Notes under the pieces: model-generated
The model's input: only the letters and a program-made list of their open reading frames with translations
Told to the model about the DNA's origin: nothing
The model's database searches: none
Made by a program: the position numbers and the translations under genes
Shown: positions 35,006-43,960 of the stretch, piece by piece
Numbering within the stretch: the first letter of the stretch is position 1
Layout of the letters: each line of letters starts with the position of its first letter
NCBI RefSeq assembly: GCF_002796985.1
Contig: NZ_PEKX01000007.1
Coordinates: 920,284 to 984,283, forward strand
Origin: Pseudomonas sp.
GTDB lineage: Bacteria > Pseudomonadota > Gammaproteobacteria > Pseudomonadales > Pseudomonadaceae
Direction: 5' to 3'
Length of the DNA: 64,000 nt

Positions 35006-35832
35006 TGCAGGAGCTTGGACGCGGCGCCCTGGACAAGATGTCGGCGCGCCTGGAAAGCCCCGTGCAGTATTCCTTCCGTTTGGGCGATTCGCAGGTTCCG
35101 GTGAACCCGCTGATCGGCAAGACGGTGCGCCTGGAATACCTCGGTGAAATCTTCTGCGGCCATTGCGGCCGCAAGACCAAGAAGAGCTTCGCCCAGGGCT
35201 ACTGCTACCCGTGCTTCACCAAGCTGGCGCAATGCGACAGCTGCATCATGAGCCCGGAGAAGTGCCACTACGAAGACGGCTCCTGCCGTGAGCCGGAGTG
35301 GGGCGAGCGCTTCTGCATGACCGACCACGTGGTCTACCTGGCCAACTCCTCGGGAGCCAAGGTGGGCATCACCCGCGCCACCCAGGTGCCGACTCGCTGG
35401 ATCGACCAGGGCGCGCGCCAGGCATTGCCGATCATGCGCGTGGCGACCCGCCAGCAGTCCGGCTTCGTCGAGGACCTGCTGCGCAGCCAGGTCACCGACC
35501 GTACCAACTGGCGCGCGCTGCTCAAGGGCGAGGCCGAGCCGCTGGACCTGGTGGCCATTCGCGAGCAGATCTTCGACGCCTGCGCCGACGGCATCGTCGC
35601 GCTGCAGCAGCGCTTCGGCCTGCAGGCGATCCAGCCGGTGATCGACATGCAGCCGATCGAAATCCAGTACCCGGTGGAGGCCTACCTGGCCAAGATCACC
35701 AGCTTCGATCTGGACAAGACGCCGGTGGTCGAGGGTACCCTGCAGGGTATCAAGGGCCAGTATCTGATCTTCGATACCGGCGTGATCAACGTGCGCAAGT
35801 TCACCGCGTACCAGTTGGCCATCAGCGCCTGA
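35005..35832 (+). CDS. DUF2797 zinc-binding protein
   Basis: The 275-residue protein begins with a cysteine-rich region: FCGHCGRK, GYCYPCF, CDSCIMSPEKC and further Cys between about residues 50 and 105, suggesting two zinc sites. A segment VVYLANSSGAKVGITR around 112-127 resembles the start of a GIY-YIG nuclease core. Both features fit the DUF2797 family, whose function I do not know. It is translationally coupled to the DUF1315 gene, a conserved Pseudomonas pair. Confidence 0.85.
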   Translation: MQELGRGALDKMSARLESPVQYSFRLGDSQVPVNPLIGKTVRLEYLGEIFCGHCGRKTKKSFAQGYCYPCFTKLAQCDSCIMSPEKCHYEDGSCREPEWGERFCMTDHVVYLANSSGAKVGITRATQVPTRWIDQGARQALPIMRVATRQQSGFVEDLLRSQVTDRTNWRALLKGEAEPLDLVAIREQIFDACADGIVALQQRFGLQAIQPVIDMQPIEIQYPVEAYLAKITSFDLDKTPVVEGTLQGIKGQYLIFDTGVINVRKFTAYQLAISA

Positions 35833-35878
35833 TCGAACCTGCATTGAATTCAGGGCCCGCAGCTCGCATCTAGAGAAG

Positions 35879-35900
35879 GCGCATCTAGGGATAGATGCGC
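35879..35900. other. Hairpin between the DUF2797 gene and pepN
   Basis: GCGCATCTA and TAGATGCGC pair perfectly around GGGA. A second CGCATCTAGAG lies 10 nt upstream, so the left arm is duplicated. No U-tract follows. Confidence 0.4.
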
Positions 35901-35991
35901 TTGCGACTCGCCCGCGCCGTTCCCAATCGCTAGAGTCAGTATTCCTCCGGCCGGCCCATCCCGCCTGCCGCCTGCCAAGGGGCCAAAAGCC

Positions 35992-38664
35992 ATGCGTACC
36001 GAGCAACCGAAAGTCATCCACCTCAAGGATTATCAGGCGCCCGAGTACCTGATCGACGAGACCAACCTGACCTTCGAGCTGTACGAGGACCACACCCTGG
36101 TCCACGCCCAGCTGGTGATGCGCCGCAACCCGGAGCGCGGCGCTGGCCTGCCGCCGCTGGTGCTCGACGGCCAGCAGCTGGAGCTGCTGTCGCTGGCGCT
36201 GGATGACCAGCCCCTCGAAGCCGGCCAGTACCAACTCGACGATAGCCACCTGACCTTGCAGCCGACTGCCGAGACCTTCACTGTCGACAGCACCGTGCGC
36301 ATCCACCCGGAAAGCAACACCGCACTGGAAGGCCTGTACAAGTCCGGCAAGATGTTCTGCACCCAGTGCGAGGCCGAAGGCTTCCGCAAGATCACCTACT
36401 ACCTCGACCGCCCCGACGTGATGAGCAGCTTCACCACCACGCTGTCGGCCGAGCAGCACCAGTACCCGGTGCTCCTCTCCAACGGCAACCCGGTGGCCAG
36501 CGGCGCGGAAGAGGGTGGCCGCCACTGGGCGACCTGGCAGGATCCGTTCAAGAAGCCGGCCTACCTGTTCGCCCTGGTTGCCGGTGACCTCTGGTGCGTG
36601 GAAGACCAGTTCACCACCATGAGCGAGCGCGAAGTCACCCTGCGCATTTATGTCGAGCCGGAGAACATCGACAAGGTCCAGCACGCCATGGACAGCCTGA
36701 AGAACTCGATGCGCTGGGACGAGAAGGTCTACGGCCGCGAGTACGACCTGGACATCTTCATGATCGTTGCGGTCAATGACTTCAACATGGGCGCCATGGA
36801 GAACAAGGGCCTCAACATCTTCAACTCCAGTTGCGTACTGGCCAAGGCCGAGACCGCGACCGACGCTGCGCACCAGCGTGTCGAAGGCGTGGTGGCCCAC
36901 GAGTACTTCCACAACTGGTCGGGCAACCGCGTGACCTGCCGCGACTGGTTCCAGCTGTCGCTCAAGGAAGGTTTCACCGTGTTCCGCGACAGCGAGTTCT
37001 CTGCCGACATGAATTCGCGCACCGTCAAACGCGTCGAGGACGTGGCCTTCCTGCGCACCAACCAGTTCGCCGAGGATGCCGGCCCCATGGCGCACCCGGT
37101 GCGTCCGGATTCCTTCATCGAGATTTCCAACTTCTACACCCTGACCGTCTACGAGAAGGGTTCGGAAGTGGTGCGCATGATCCACACCCTGTTGGGCGCC
37201 GACGGCTTCCGCAAGGGCACCGACCTGTACTTCGAGCGCCATGATGGCCAGGCCGTGACCTGCGACGATTTCGTCAAGGCCATGGAAGACGCCAACGGCG
37301 TCGACCTTACCCAGTTCAAACGCTGGTACAGCCAGGCCGGTACCCCGCGTCTGGCGGTGGAGGAGAGCTTTGACGCCGCGGCGCAGAGCTACACCCTGAC
37401 CTTCCGCCAGAGCTGCCCGGCCACGCCGGGGCAGAGCGAGAAGCAGCCCTTCGTTATCCCCGTGCAAATGGGCCTGATCGACAAGCTGGGCAACGCCGTG
37501 CCGCTGCGCCTGCAGGGCGAGGAGCACGCTCATGGCAGCGACCGCGTGCTGCAGGTCACCGAGGCCGAGCAGTCCTTCACCTTCGTCGGCCTCGCCGAGA
37601 AGCCGCTGCCATCGCTGCTGCGTGGCTTCTCCGCGCCGGTGAAGCTGAGCTTCCCGTACGACCGCGATCAACTGATGTTCCTCATGCAGCACGACGAGGA
37701 CGGTTTCAACCGCTGGGAAGCTGGCCAGCAGCTCTCCGTGCAGGTGCTGCAGGAACTGATTGGCCAGCATCAGCGCGGCGAGCAGTTGGTGCTCGACCAG
37801 CGCCTGATCACCGCCTTGCGCACCCTGCTGCTGGACACCGGGCTGGATCAGGCGATGGTCGCCGAGATGCTCTCGCTGCCCAGCGAGGCGTACCTCACCG
37901 AGATCAGCGAAGTGGCTGATGTCGAGGCAATTCATGCCGCCCGCGAGTTCGCCCGCCAGCAGATCGGCGCGGCGCTGCACGAGCAGCTGTGGGAGCGCTA
38001 CCAGGCCAACCGCAAGCAGTCCCGCGAGACTGCCTACGTTGCCGAGGCCTCGCACATCGCGCGTCGCAGCCTGCAGAACATTTCCCTGTCCTACCTCATG
38101 CAGAGTGGCAAGGCCGAAGTGCTCGCCGCCTGCCAGGAGCAGTACAAGGATTGCGACAACATGACCGAGCGCCTGACCGCGCTTGCCGTGCTGGTTAACG
38201 CTTCATCCAAGGGCAAGTCGTTCGAGAGCGCGAAGGCCGAGGGGCTGGCGATGTTCGCCGACTACTTCAAGGAAGACCCGCTGGTGATGGACCAGTGGTT
38301 CAGCGTCCAGGCCGGCTGCACCCTGCCGGGTGGGCTGGAGCGTGTGCAGGAGCTGATGAAGCACTCGGCCTTCACCCTGAAGAACCCGAACAAGATTCGT
38401 GCGCTGATCGGCGCCTTCGCCAACCAGAACGCGGTGAACTTCCATCGCGCGGATGGCGCCGGCTACCGCTTCCTGGCCGACCAGATCATCACCCTCAACG
38501 CGCTCAACCCGCAGATCGCCTCGCGCCTGCTGACGCCGCTGACCCGCTGGCGCAAGTACGCGCCGGCGCGCCAGTCACTGATGAAGGCGGAGCTGGAACG
38601 CATCCTGGCGTCCGGCGAACTGTCCAGCGATGTCTACGAAGTGGTCAGCAAGAGCCTCGCGTAA
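35992..38664 (+). CDS. pepN: Aminopeptidase N
   Basis: The 890-residue M1 metallopeptidase removes N-terminal residues from peptides in the cytoplasm. The exopeptidase motif GAMEN is at residues 267-271, and the zinc site HEYFH is at 303-307 with the distal Glu in LKEGFTVFRD. AAGGGG precedes the ATG. The size is slightly above E. coli PepN. It is monocistronic, closed by a 15-bp terminator stem. Confidence 0.97.
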   Translation: MRTEQPKVIHLKDYQAPEYLIDETNLTFELYEDHTLVHAQLVMRRNPERGAGLPPLVLDGQQLELLSLALDDQPLEAGQYQLDDSHLTLQPTAETFTVDSTVRIHPESNTALEGLYKSGKMFCTQCEAEGFRKITYYLDRPDVMSSFTTTLSAEQHQYPVLLSNGNPVASGAEEGGRHWATWQDPFKKPAYLFALVAGDLWCVEDQFTTMSEREVTLRIYVEPENIDKVQHAMDSLKNSMRWDEKVYGREYDLDIFMIVAVNDFNMGAMENKGLNIFNSSCVLAKAETATDAAHQRVEGVVAHEYFHNWSGNRVTCRDWFQLSLKEGFTVFRDSEFSADMNSRTVKRVEDVAFLRTNQFAEDAGPMAHPVRPDSFIEISNFYTLTVYEKGSEVVRMIHTLLGADGFRKGTDLYFERHDGQAVTCDDFVKAMEDANGVDLTQFKRWYSQAGTPRLAVEESFDAAAQSYTLTFRQSCPATPGQSEKQPFVIPVQMGLIDKLGNAVPLRLQGEEHAHGSDRVLQVTEAEQSFTFVGLAEKPLPSLLRGFSAPVKLSFPYDRDQLMFLMQHDEDGFNRWEAGQQLSVQVLQELIGQHQRGEQLVLDQRLITALRTLLLDTGLDQAMVAEMLSLPSEAYLTEISEVADVEAIHAAREFARQQIGAALHEQLWERYQANRKQSRETAYVAEASHIARRSLQNISLSYLMQSGKAEVLAACQEQYKDCDNMTERLTALAVLVNASSKGKSFESAKAEGLAMFADYFKEDPLVMDQWFSVQAGCTLPGGLERVQELMKHSAFTLKNPNKIRALIGAFANQNAVNFHRADGAGYRFLADQIITLNALNPQIASRLLTPLTRWRKYAPARQSLMKAELERILASGELSSDVYEVVSKSLA

Positions 38665-38706
38665 CACTCCCGCCGCGCCCCCTCCCTGGGGCGCAAAGCA
38701 CTGTCG

Positions 38707-38743
38707 AAAAGGTGTTACCAACCCTTGTTGGTAACACCTTTTT
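38707..38743 (+). terminator. Strong terminator after pepN
   Basis: AAAAGGTGTTACCAA and its perfect complement make a 15-bp stem with a 6-nt loop, 43 nt after the stop. The right arm ends in a T-run, and A/T symmetry suggests it may work in both directions. Confidence 0.85.
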
Positions 38744-38830
38744 GTTACCTATCGAAATTAATCGATATCATTCTTATCGCTTTGTGATATTGGGCGAAAA
38801 ACGCCGACGTGTCTGCGTCGCGCCTTCAGG

Positions 38831-38872
38831 GGCCGATTGCGCCACTCGGGATGGTAAATGGCGCAATCGGCC
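38831..38872. promoter_or_regulatory. Perfect 14-bp inverted repeat, candidate enhancer site
   Basis: GGCCGATTGCGCCA (38831-38844) and its exact complement (38859-38872) are separated by 14 nt. The centre lies about 125 bp upstream of the -12 element of a sigma-54 promoter, the usual position of an activator (enhancer-binding protein) site. The DNA between is AT-rich (38905-38937), which could bend or bind IHF. No U-run follows, so it is not a terminator. Confidence 0.6.
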
Positions 38873-38960
38873 ACTTGAATTGGTTAGTGAACGACCAGTC
38901 ACAAAAAGTAGCGCGTAGATTCTTTATTTTTTGTAAGCAGATTCGGATACATCGGTGCTG

Positions 38961-38977
38961 TTGGCACTGGGGTTGCA
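38961..38977 (+). promoter_or_regulatory. Sigma-54 (RpoN) promoter upstream of the DUF1302/DUF1329 genes
   Basis: TTGGCAC-N5-TTGCA matches the -24/-12 consensus, with GG and GC exactly 10 nt apart. Transcription would start near 38988, leaving a leader of about 165 nt before the ATG at 39152. The 487-nt gap after pepN holds this promoter, the upstream inverted repeat and the pepN terminator, with no gene. Confidence 0.7.
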
Positions 38978-39151
38978 CCGACGGACCCCGCTTAGCCTTT
39001 GCCCGTCCGATGGGGCGGGAGGCGTGTCGAGCACCTTGGGGGAGTTTCCTTCAGATCGACGACAACAAGGCCGTGGAATAACGGCTGAAACGGTGAACCG
39101 CCCGCAGTGACGGCACCGCCAAAGAATGATCAGTCCATGGAGTGAGTCCTA

Positions 39152-41119
39152 ATGGAAATCCCAGTTCGCAAGTCCGTCTTGCGTTATGCGCCTGCTCGTG
39201 CGGGCTTTGCCCTGGCAGGCATCCTGCCGCTGCTGATGTCCGCGCCAGCGACCGCCGTCGAATTCAGCTTCCTCGACAACGAAGTCACCGGCTCGCTGGA
39301 CAGCACCGTGTCCTATGGCGCCCTGTGGCGCGTGCAGGGGCAGGACAAGACCAACAACGACATCAACGGCAACGACGGCAACCGCAACTTCGACACCGGC
39401 CTGGTTTCCGAGGTGTACAAGATCACTTCCGACCTGGAAGCGACCTACAAGAACTACGGCCTGTTCGTACGTGGCTCGGCTTTCTATGACACCCAGATCA
39501 TGGACAAACGCAACGACTACTACGACAACAACCATCCGGCGCAGCCGAGCCAGACCTACCCCAATAGCGACCGCTTCACCAGCGAGACCCGCGACGCCGC
39601 CGGTAACCGCGCCGAGATCCTCGATGCCTACGTCTATGGCAACTGGGACGTAGCCGACCACCCGCTGACCGCGCGCCTGGGTCGCCAGGTGTTCAACTGG
39701 GGCGAGGGCATCTTCTACCGCGGTGGCGTGAACACCACCAACCCGGTGGATGCCGCCAAGTTCCGCCTGCCGGGTTCCGAGCTGAAAGAAGTGCTGATGC
39801 CGGTCGAAGCCGCGAGCTTCAACATCGGCCTGACCGACAACCTGTCGATGGACGCCTTCTACCAGTGGAACTGGAAAGAGACCCGCATCGACCCAGTTGG
39901 CACCTTCTTCTCCGAGACCGACCTGTTCGCCGACGGCGGCAACACGGCCTACACCACTGTTGGCGCGCTCTCCAACCCGCTGTTCCAGACCCTCTACCCG
40001 CAGCTGTCCGCTGCCCACGTAGGTGGCCTGCAGGGCACCAGCTACCTGGACTCCAACGGCGTGTTCAAGGTTGCCAACGTCGGCAAGGACATCAACGCGA
40101 AGAACGATGGTCAGTTCGGCGTCGCCTTCCACTATGTGGCGGAAGAGCTGAACTCCACCGAGTTCGGCTTCTACTTCGTCAACTACCACTCGAAAGAGCC
40201 GACCATCTACGCTGACCTGAACAGCGACTATGCCGGGGTCGACCTCGATCAACTGGCTGGAATTGGCGGCTTCTCGTCCTACGACCAGCTGCAGTCGGCA
40301 GCCGGCAGCGGCAACGCCCTGGCCGGCCAGGTGCTGAGCCTGGTCAATGGCGCGACCTCGGTGGACGTTGCCAACCAGGTCAACGCCCGTCGCGAGTACG
40401 TCGAAAACATCCGCATGTATGGCCTGAGCTTCAACACCACCGTGGGCGAAGCCTCGGTATTCGGTGAGCTGGCCTACCGCCCGAACCTGCCGATCGGCAT
40501 CGCCACCACCAACGACCTGCTCGGCGACCTGCTGGTCCAGGCCCCGGGGCTGGCCAGCGGCAAAAGCGTGAATATCGGTGGTGGCCAGGTCTCGATGAGC
40601 GACCAGATCCACAACTACGAGCGCGTCGAGGCTTTCAATACCTCGCTGGGCACCATCTACAACTTCGGCCCGTCGCTGTCCTTCGACTCGCTGATGGGCG
40701 TGGCTGAACTGGCTTCCGAGCACCTGCGCGGCAGCAACCTGCAGTACACCGCCTACGATGGTTCGACCCGCTACTACTCCGGCCGTGGCAACGGCGCCTA
40801 CATCTCCGGTTACGACCGCGACGATCAGGTGAACAAGAACGCCTACGGCTACACCCTGCTGCTGTCGGGTACCTGGAACGACGTCTACGCCGGTGTGAAC
40901 ATCTCGCCCTACGCCGTCTACAAGGACGACTTCGAAGGCAACTCCTACCAGACCGGTAACTTCATCGAAGGCCGCAAGGCCTACACCCTGGGCGTCAAGG
41001 CCACCTACCTGAACGCCCTGGAAGCCGAACTGCAGTACACCGAGTTCTACGGCGCCGGGCAGAACAACGCCGCACGCGACCGCGACAACGTCGGCTTCAA
41101 CGTCAAGTACTCCTTCTAA
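39152..41119 (+). CDS. DUF1302 outer-membrane beta-barrel-type protein
   Basis: The 655-residue protein begins with a signal peptide (about residues 1-35, ending APATAVEF). Its body has alternating aromatic and polar strands typical of a large outer-membrane barrel, and it ends in NVKYSF with a terminal Phe as porin-like barrels do. Segments such as FRLPGSELKEVLMP and GRQVFNWGEG fit DUF1302. DUF1302 and DUF1329 genes are regularly adjacent; here DUF1329 begins 62 nt downstream. I infer a pore or docking role for a hydrophobic substrate. It is probably RpoN-controlled. Confidence 0.88.
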   Translation: MEIPVRKSVLRYAPARAGFALAGILPLLMSAPATAVEFSFLDNEVTGSLDSTVSYGALWRVQGQDKTNNDINGNDGNRNFDTGLVSEVYKITSDLEATYKNYGLFVRGSAFYDTQIMDKRNDYYDNNHPAQPSQTYPNSDRFTSETRDAAGNRAEILDAYVYGNWDVADHPLTARLGRQVFNWGEGIFYRGGVNTTNPVDAAKFRLPGSELKEVLMPVEAASFNIGLTDNLSMDAFYQWNWKETRIDPVGTFFSETDLFADGGNTAYTTVGALSNPLFQTLYPQLSAAHVGGLQGTSYLDSNGVFKVANVGKDINAKNDGQFGVAFHYVAEELNSTEFGFYFVNYHSKEPTIYADLNSDYAGVDLDQLAGIGGFSSYDQLQSAAGSGNALAGQVLSLVNGATSVDVANQVNARREYVENIRMYGLSFNTTVGEASVFGELAYRPNLPIGIATTNDLLGDLLVQAPGLASGKSVNIGGGQVSMSDQIHNYERVEAFNTSLGTIYNFGPSLSFDSLMGVAELASEHLRGSNLQYTAYDGSTRYYSGRGNGAYISGYDRDDQVNKNAYGYTLLLSGTWNDVYAGVNISPYAVYKDDFEGNSYQTGNFIEGRKAYTLGVKATYLNALEAELQYTEFYGAGQNNAARDRDNVGFNVKYSF

Positions 41120-41181
41120 TAATGATCAGCGCGCGGCGGGCGTCAGAAGTACCCGCCGCGCATAGCTCACGGAGAAGCAAC

Positions 41182-42549
41182 ATGCGCAACATGCGTACCC
41201 TGGTCGGCGCCGCGGTGGCCCTGGCTCTGTCCGCCGGCAGCGCGCTGGCGGCGGTTTCCCCGCAGGATGCGGCCAAGCTGCAATCGACCCTGACCCCGAT
41301 GGGCGCGGAAAAGGCCGGCAACGCCGCCGGCACCATTCCGGCCTGGACCGGTGGCATTACCCAGGCGCCGGCCGGCTACAAGCCGGGCCAGCACCACATC
41401 GACCCGTTCGCCGCCGACAAGCCGCTGTACACCATCACCAAGGCGAACCTGGACCAGTACAAGGCCAACCTGACCCCGGGCACCCTGGCGCTGTTCGCCA
41501 CCTACCCCGATACCTTCCAGATGCCGGTGTACCCGAGCCGCCGCAGTGGTTCGGCGCCGCAGTGGGTGTATGACAACACCCTGAAGAACGCCACCAGCGC
41601 CAAGCTGGCCGAGGGCGGCAATGGCTTCGTCGATGCCTTCGGTGGCGTGCCGTTCCCGATTCCGCAGAGTGGCGTCGAGGCGGTGTGGAACCACATCGCC
41701 CGTTACCGCGGCACCTTCATCGTGCGCCGTGCCTCCGAAGTGGCCGTGCAGCGTAACGGTGACTACTCGCTGGTGACCTCGCAGCAGGAAGCGCTGTTCA
41801 AGTACTACATCCAGGGCAACAGCTTCTCGAACCTGAACAACCTGCTGTTCTACTACCTGTCGTTCACCAAGAGCCCGGCTCGCCTGGCGGGCGGCGCCGC
41901 GCTGGTTCACGAGACGCTCGACCAGGTCAAGGAGCCGCGTCAGGCCTGGGGCTACAACGCCGGCCAGCGCCGCGTGCGTCGTGCGCCGAACCTGGCCTAT
42001 GACACCCCGATCGCTGCCGCCGACGGCCTGCGTACCGCCGACGACACCGACATGTTCAACGGCTCGCCGGATCGCTACGACTGGAAGCTGATCGGCAAGA
42101 AGGAAATGTACATCCCGTACAACAACTACAAGGTTTCCAGCCCTGAGGTTAAGTACAAGGATCTGCTGACCCCCAGCCACCTGAACCCGAAATACACCCG
42201 CTACGAGCTGCACCGTGTGTGGGTCGTCGAAGGCACCCTGAAGCCGGGCTCGCGCCATATCTACTCCAAGCGCGTGCTGTTCCTGGACGAAGATAGCTGG
42301 GGCGCCGCCGAAGTCGACCAGTACGATGGTCGTGGCGAGCTGTGGCGTGTATCGCTGGCCTACCTGAAGAACTACTACGAGCTGCCCACCACCTGGACCG
42401 CTCTGGATACCTTCCACGACCTGCAGGCCCGTCGCTACCACGTACAGAACCTGGACAACGAAGAGCCGAGCACCATCGACTTCGGCCAGGCCGTACCGGA
42501 CGACTCCTACTTCAGCCCGTCCGCATTGCGTCGCCGCGGCACCCGCTGA
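41182..42549 (+). CDS. DUF1329 periplasmic LolA-like protein
   Basis: The 455-residue protein has a clean signal peptide (residues 1-23, ending GSALA) and then the DUF1329 fold, whose family is related to LolA-type lipid carriers. Marks include TPMGAEKAGNAAGTIPAWTGG near the mature N-terminus and RYELHRVWVVEGTLKPG later. GGAGAAGCAAC precedes the ATG; an upstream in-frame start would add 20 residues before the signal peptide. With DUF1302 it could shuttle a hydrophobic ligand across the periplasm. A strong terminator follows. Confidence 0.88.
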   Translation: MRNMRTLVGAAVALALSAGSALAAVSPQDAAKLQSTLTPMGAEKAGNAAGTIPAWTGGITQAPAGYKPGQHHIDPFAADKPLYTITKANLDQYKANLTPGTLALFATYPDTFQMPVYPSRRSGSAPQWVYDNTLKNATSAKLAEGGNGFVDAFGGVPFPIPQSGVEAVWNHIARYRGTFIVRRASEVAVQRNGDYSLVTSQQEALFKYYIQGNSFSNLNNLLFYYLSFTKSPARLAGGAALVHETLDQVKEPRQAWGYNAGQRRVRRAPNLAYDTPIAAADGLRTADDTDMFNGSPDRYDWKLIGKKEMYIPYNNYKVSSPEVKYKDLLTPSHLNPKYTRYELHRVWVVEGTLKPGSRHIYSKRVLFLDEDSWGAAEVDQYDGRGELWRVSLAYLKNYYELPTTWTALDTFHDLQARRYHVQNLDNEEPSTIDFGQAVPDDSYFSPSALRRRGTR

Positions 42550-42567
42550 GTTCGTCGGACGAACTTG

Positions 42568-42592
42568 CAGGAGCGAGCAAGCTCGGCTCCTG
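42568..42592. repeat. Degenerate REP-like palindrome
   Basis: CAGGAGC and GCTCCTG flank GAGCAAGCTCG, echoing the REP core at 22921-22996 but rearranged. It lies between the DUF1329 stop and its terminator. Confidence 0.4.
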
Positions 42593-42593
42593 G

Positions 42594-42621
42594 AAAAAGC
42601 CCGCCCTTCGGCGGGCTTTTT
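42594..42621 (+). terminator. Strong terminator after the DUF1329 gene
   Basis: AAAAAGCCCGCC pairs perfectly with GGCGGGCTTTTT around CTTC. It separates the DUF1302/DUF1329 unit from the propeller/RND unit. Confidence 0.93.
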
Positions 42622-42787
42622 CATTTGTGGTGGAAACGTCCTCAGATCCTGTAGGGCAGAAGCGAAAAGTGTTACCGCTCAACCCGCTGGAAGCCTCCAG
42701 CGGTGCGCCTTTCGGGTGAGGTGGCAAAACGCAGTCATCCTTTTGAGTGAGGCGACCGGGGCTTAACAAAAGATAACGTGCCGTCAA

Positions 42788-42817
42788 TTGTCAGCCCCGG
42801 AAAAGGCTGGCTATATA
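42788..42817 (+). promoter_or_regulatory. Sigma-70-like promoter of the propeller/RND unit
   Basis: TTGTCA (42788-42793) and TATATA (42812-42817) are 18 bp apart, 47 nt before the ATG at 42864. Inverted arms CCGGGGCT (42756-42763) and AGCCCCGG (42793-42800) bracket the -35 and may bind a regulator. The 314-nt gap from 42550 holds no gene. Confidence 0.5.
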
Positions 42818-42863
42818 GCTCCAAACTACATACCGCCTGCATAAGAAAAAGAGGTAAAGGCAT

Positions 42864-43946
42864 ATGCGTGAGCCCCTGTGGCGCACTTCGAGCGAGCAGC
42901 CCGTGTCGGGAGTGCGAAGCTCAATCCCGATGTCGCGCAAGTCGATTTCCCTGCTCGGCGCGTTTTCCTTCCTGATGATGTCCCTGGCTCCGCTGCACGC
43001 TGTAGCTGCAACGGAAGCGGCCAGTGATTCCAACTCGATCATTTCCGCCAAGGCCGCCAACAGCCTGCTGCTGAGCGTCGCCAATGCCGGCAAGCGCCTG
43101 GTCGCGGTGGGTGATCACGGGCACATCCTCTATTCCGACGATGATGGCAAGAACTGGACCCAGGCCACCGTGCCGACCCGCCAGCTGCTGACCTCGGTAT
43201 TCTTCATCAGCGACAAGAAGGGCTGGGCCGTCGGCCATGACGCCCAGGTCCTGGCCACCACCGACGGCGGCACCACCTGGGTGCGCCAGTTCGAGGACCT
43301 CAAGCGCGAAGCGCCGTTGCTGGACATCTGGTTCCAGGACGAGAACCACGGCATGGCCGTGGGCGCCTACGGTGCGCTGCTGGAAACCACCGATGGCGGC
43401 CAGCACTGGGAAGACGTCAGCGACCGCCTGGACAACGAAGACCAGTTCCACCTCAACGCCATCGCGGCGGTGAAGGATTCCGGCCTGTTCGTGGTGGGCG
43501 AGGCGGGCAGCATGTTCCGCTCCAAAGACTGGGGCGAGACCTGGGAAAAACTCCAGGGCCCGTACGAAGGCTCGCTGTTCGGCGTCACCGGCACCCGCCA
43601 GGCGGGCACTGTCCTGGCCTACGGCCTGCGCGGCCACCTGTTCCGTTCCACCGATTTCGGTACTACCTGGCAGCAGGTCAGCCTGCCCACCGCCAACGGC
43701 GGTGAGCTGGAGTTCGGCCTCTCCGAGGGCAGCCTGCTGAATGACGGCACCATCGTCGTCGTCGGCCATGGCGGCAGCGTGCTGGAGAGCAAGGACGACG
43801 GCGTGAGCTTCAGCGTCGTCAACCGTCCGGATCGCCTGTCCCTCGCGGGCGTGAGCGCCGCCGGCAATGGCAACCTGGTCCTGGTCGGCCAGGGCGGTAT
43901 CCACCTGGCTTCGGCGACCGGCGCCGAGCTGACAGAACAACAATAA
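42864..43946 (+). CDS. YCF48/Asp-box beta-propeller periplasmic protein
   Basis: The 360-residue protein carries six Asp-box-type repeats: DDDGKNW, TDGGTTW, TDGGQHW, KDWGETW, TDFGTTW and KDDGVSF. Each follows a VAVGDHG- or VGHGG-like strand, consistent with a six- or seven-bladed propeller of the YCF48/BNR kind. AAGAGGTAAAGGC precedes the ATG at 42864. The signal peptide seems to begin at a second in-frame ATG (42930, MSRKSISLLGAFSF), so the true start is uncertain. The RND gene follows after 14 nt, so the propeller is probably its periplasmic partner. Confidence 0.85.
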   Translation: MREPLWRTSSEQPVSGVRSSIPMSRKSISLLGAFSFLMMSLAPLHAVAATEAASDSNSIISAKAANSLLLSVANAGKRLVAVGDHGHILYSDDDGKNWTQATVPTRQLLTSVFFISDKKGWAVGHDAQVLATTDGGTTWVRQFEDLKREAPLLDIWFQDENHGMAVGAYGALLETTDGGQHWEDVSDRLDNEDQFHLNAIAAVKDSGLFVVGEAGSMFRSKDWGETWEKLQGPYEGSLFGVTGTRQAGTVLAYGLRGHLFRSTDFGTTWQQVSLPTANGGELEFGLSEGSLLNDGTIVVVGHGGSVLESKDDGVSFSVVNRPDRLSLAGVSAAGNGNLVLVGQGGIHLASATGAELTEQQ

Positions 43947-43960
43947 GCCGGGGAGCCGCA

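Noticed and set aside
38831..38872. 14-bp inverted repeat read as a second pepN terminator
   Set aside because: There is no U-run, the loop is 14 nt, and a strong terminator already exists at 38707.
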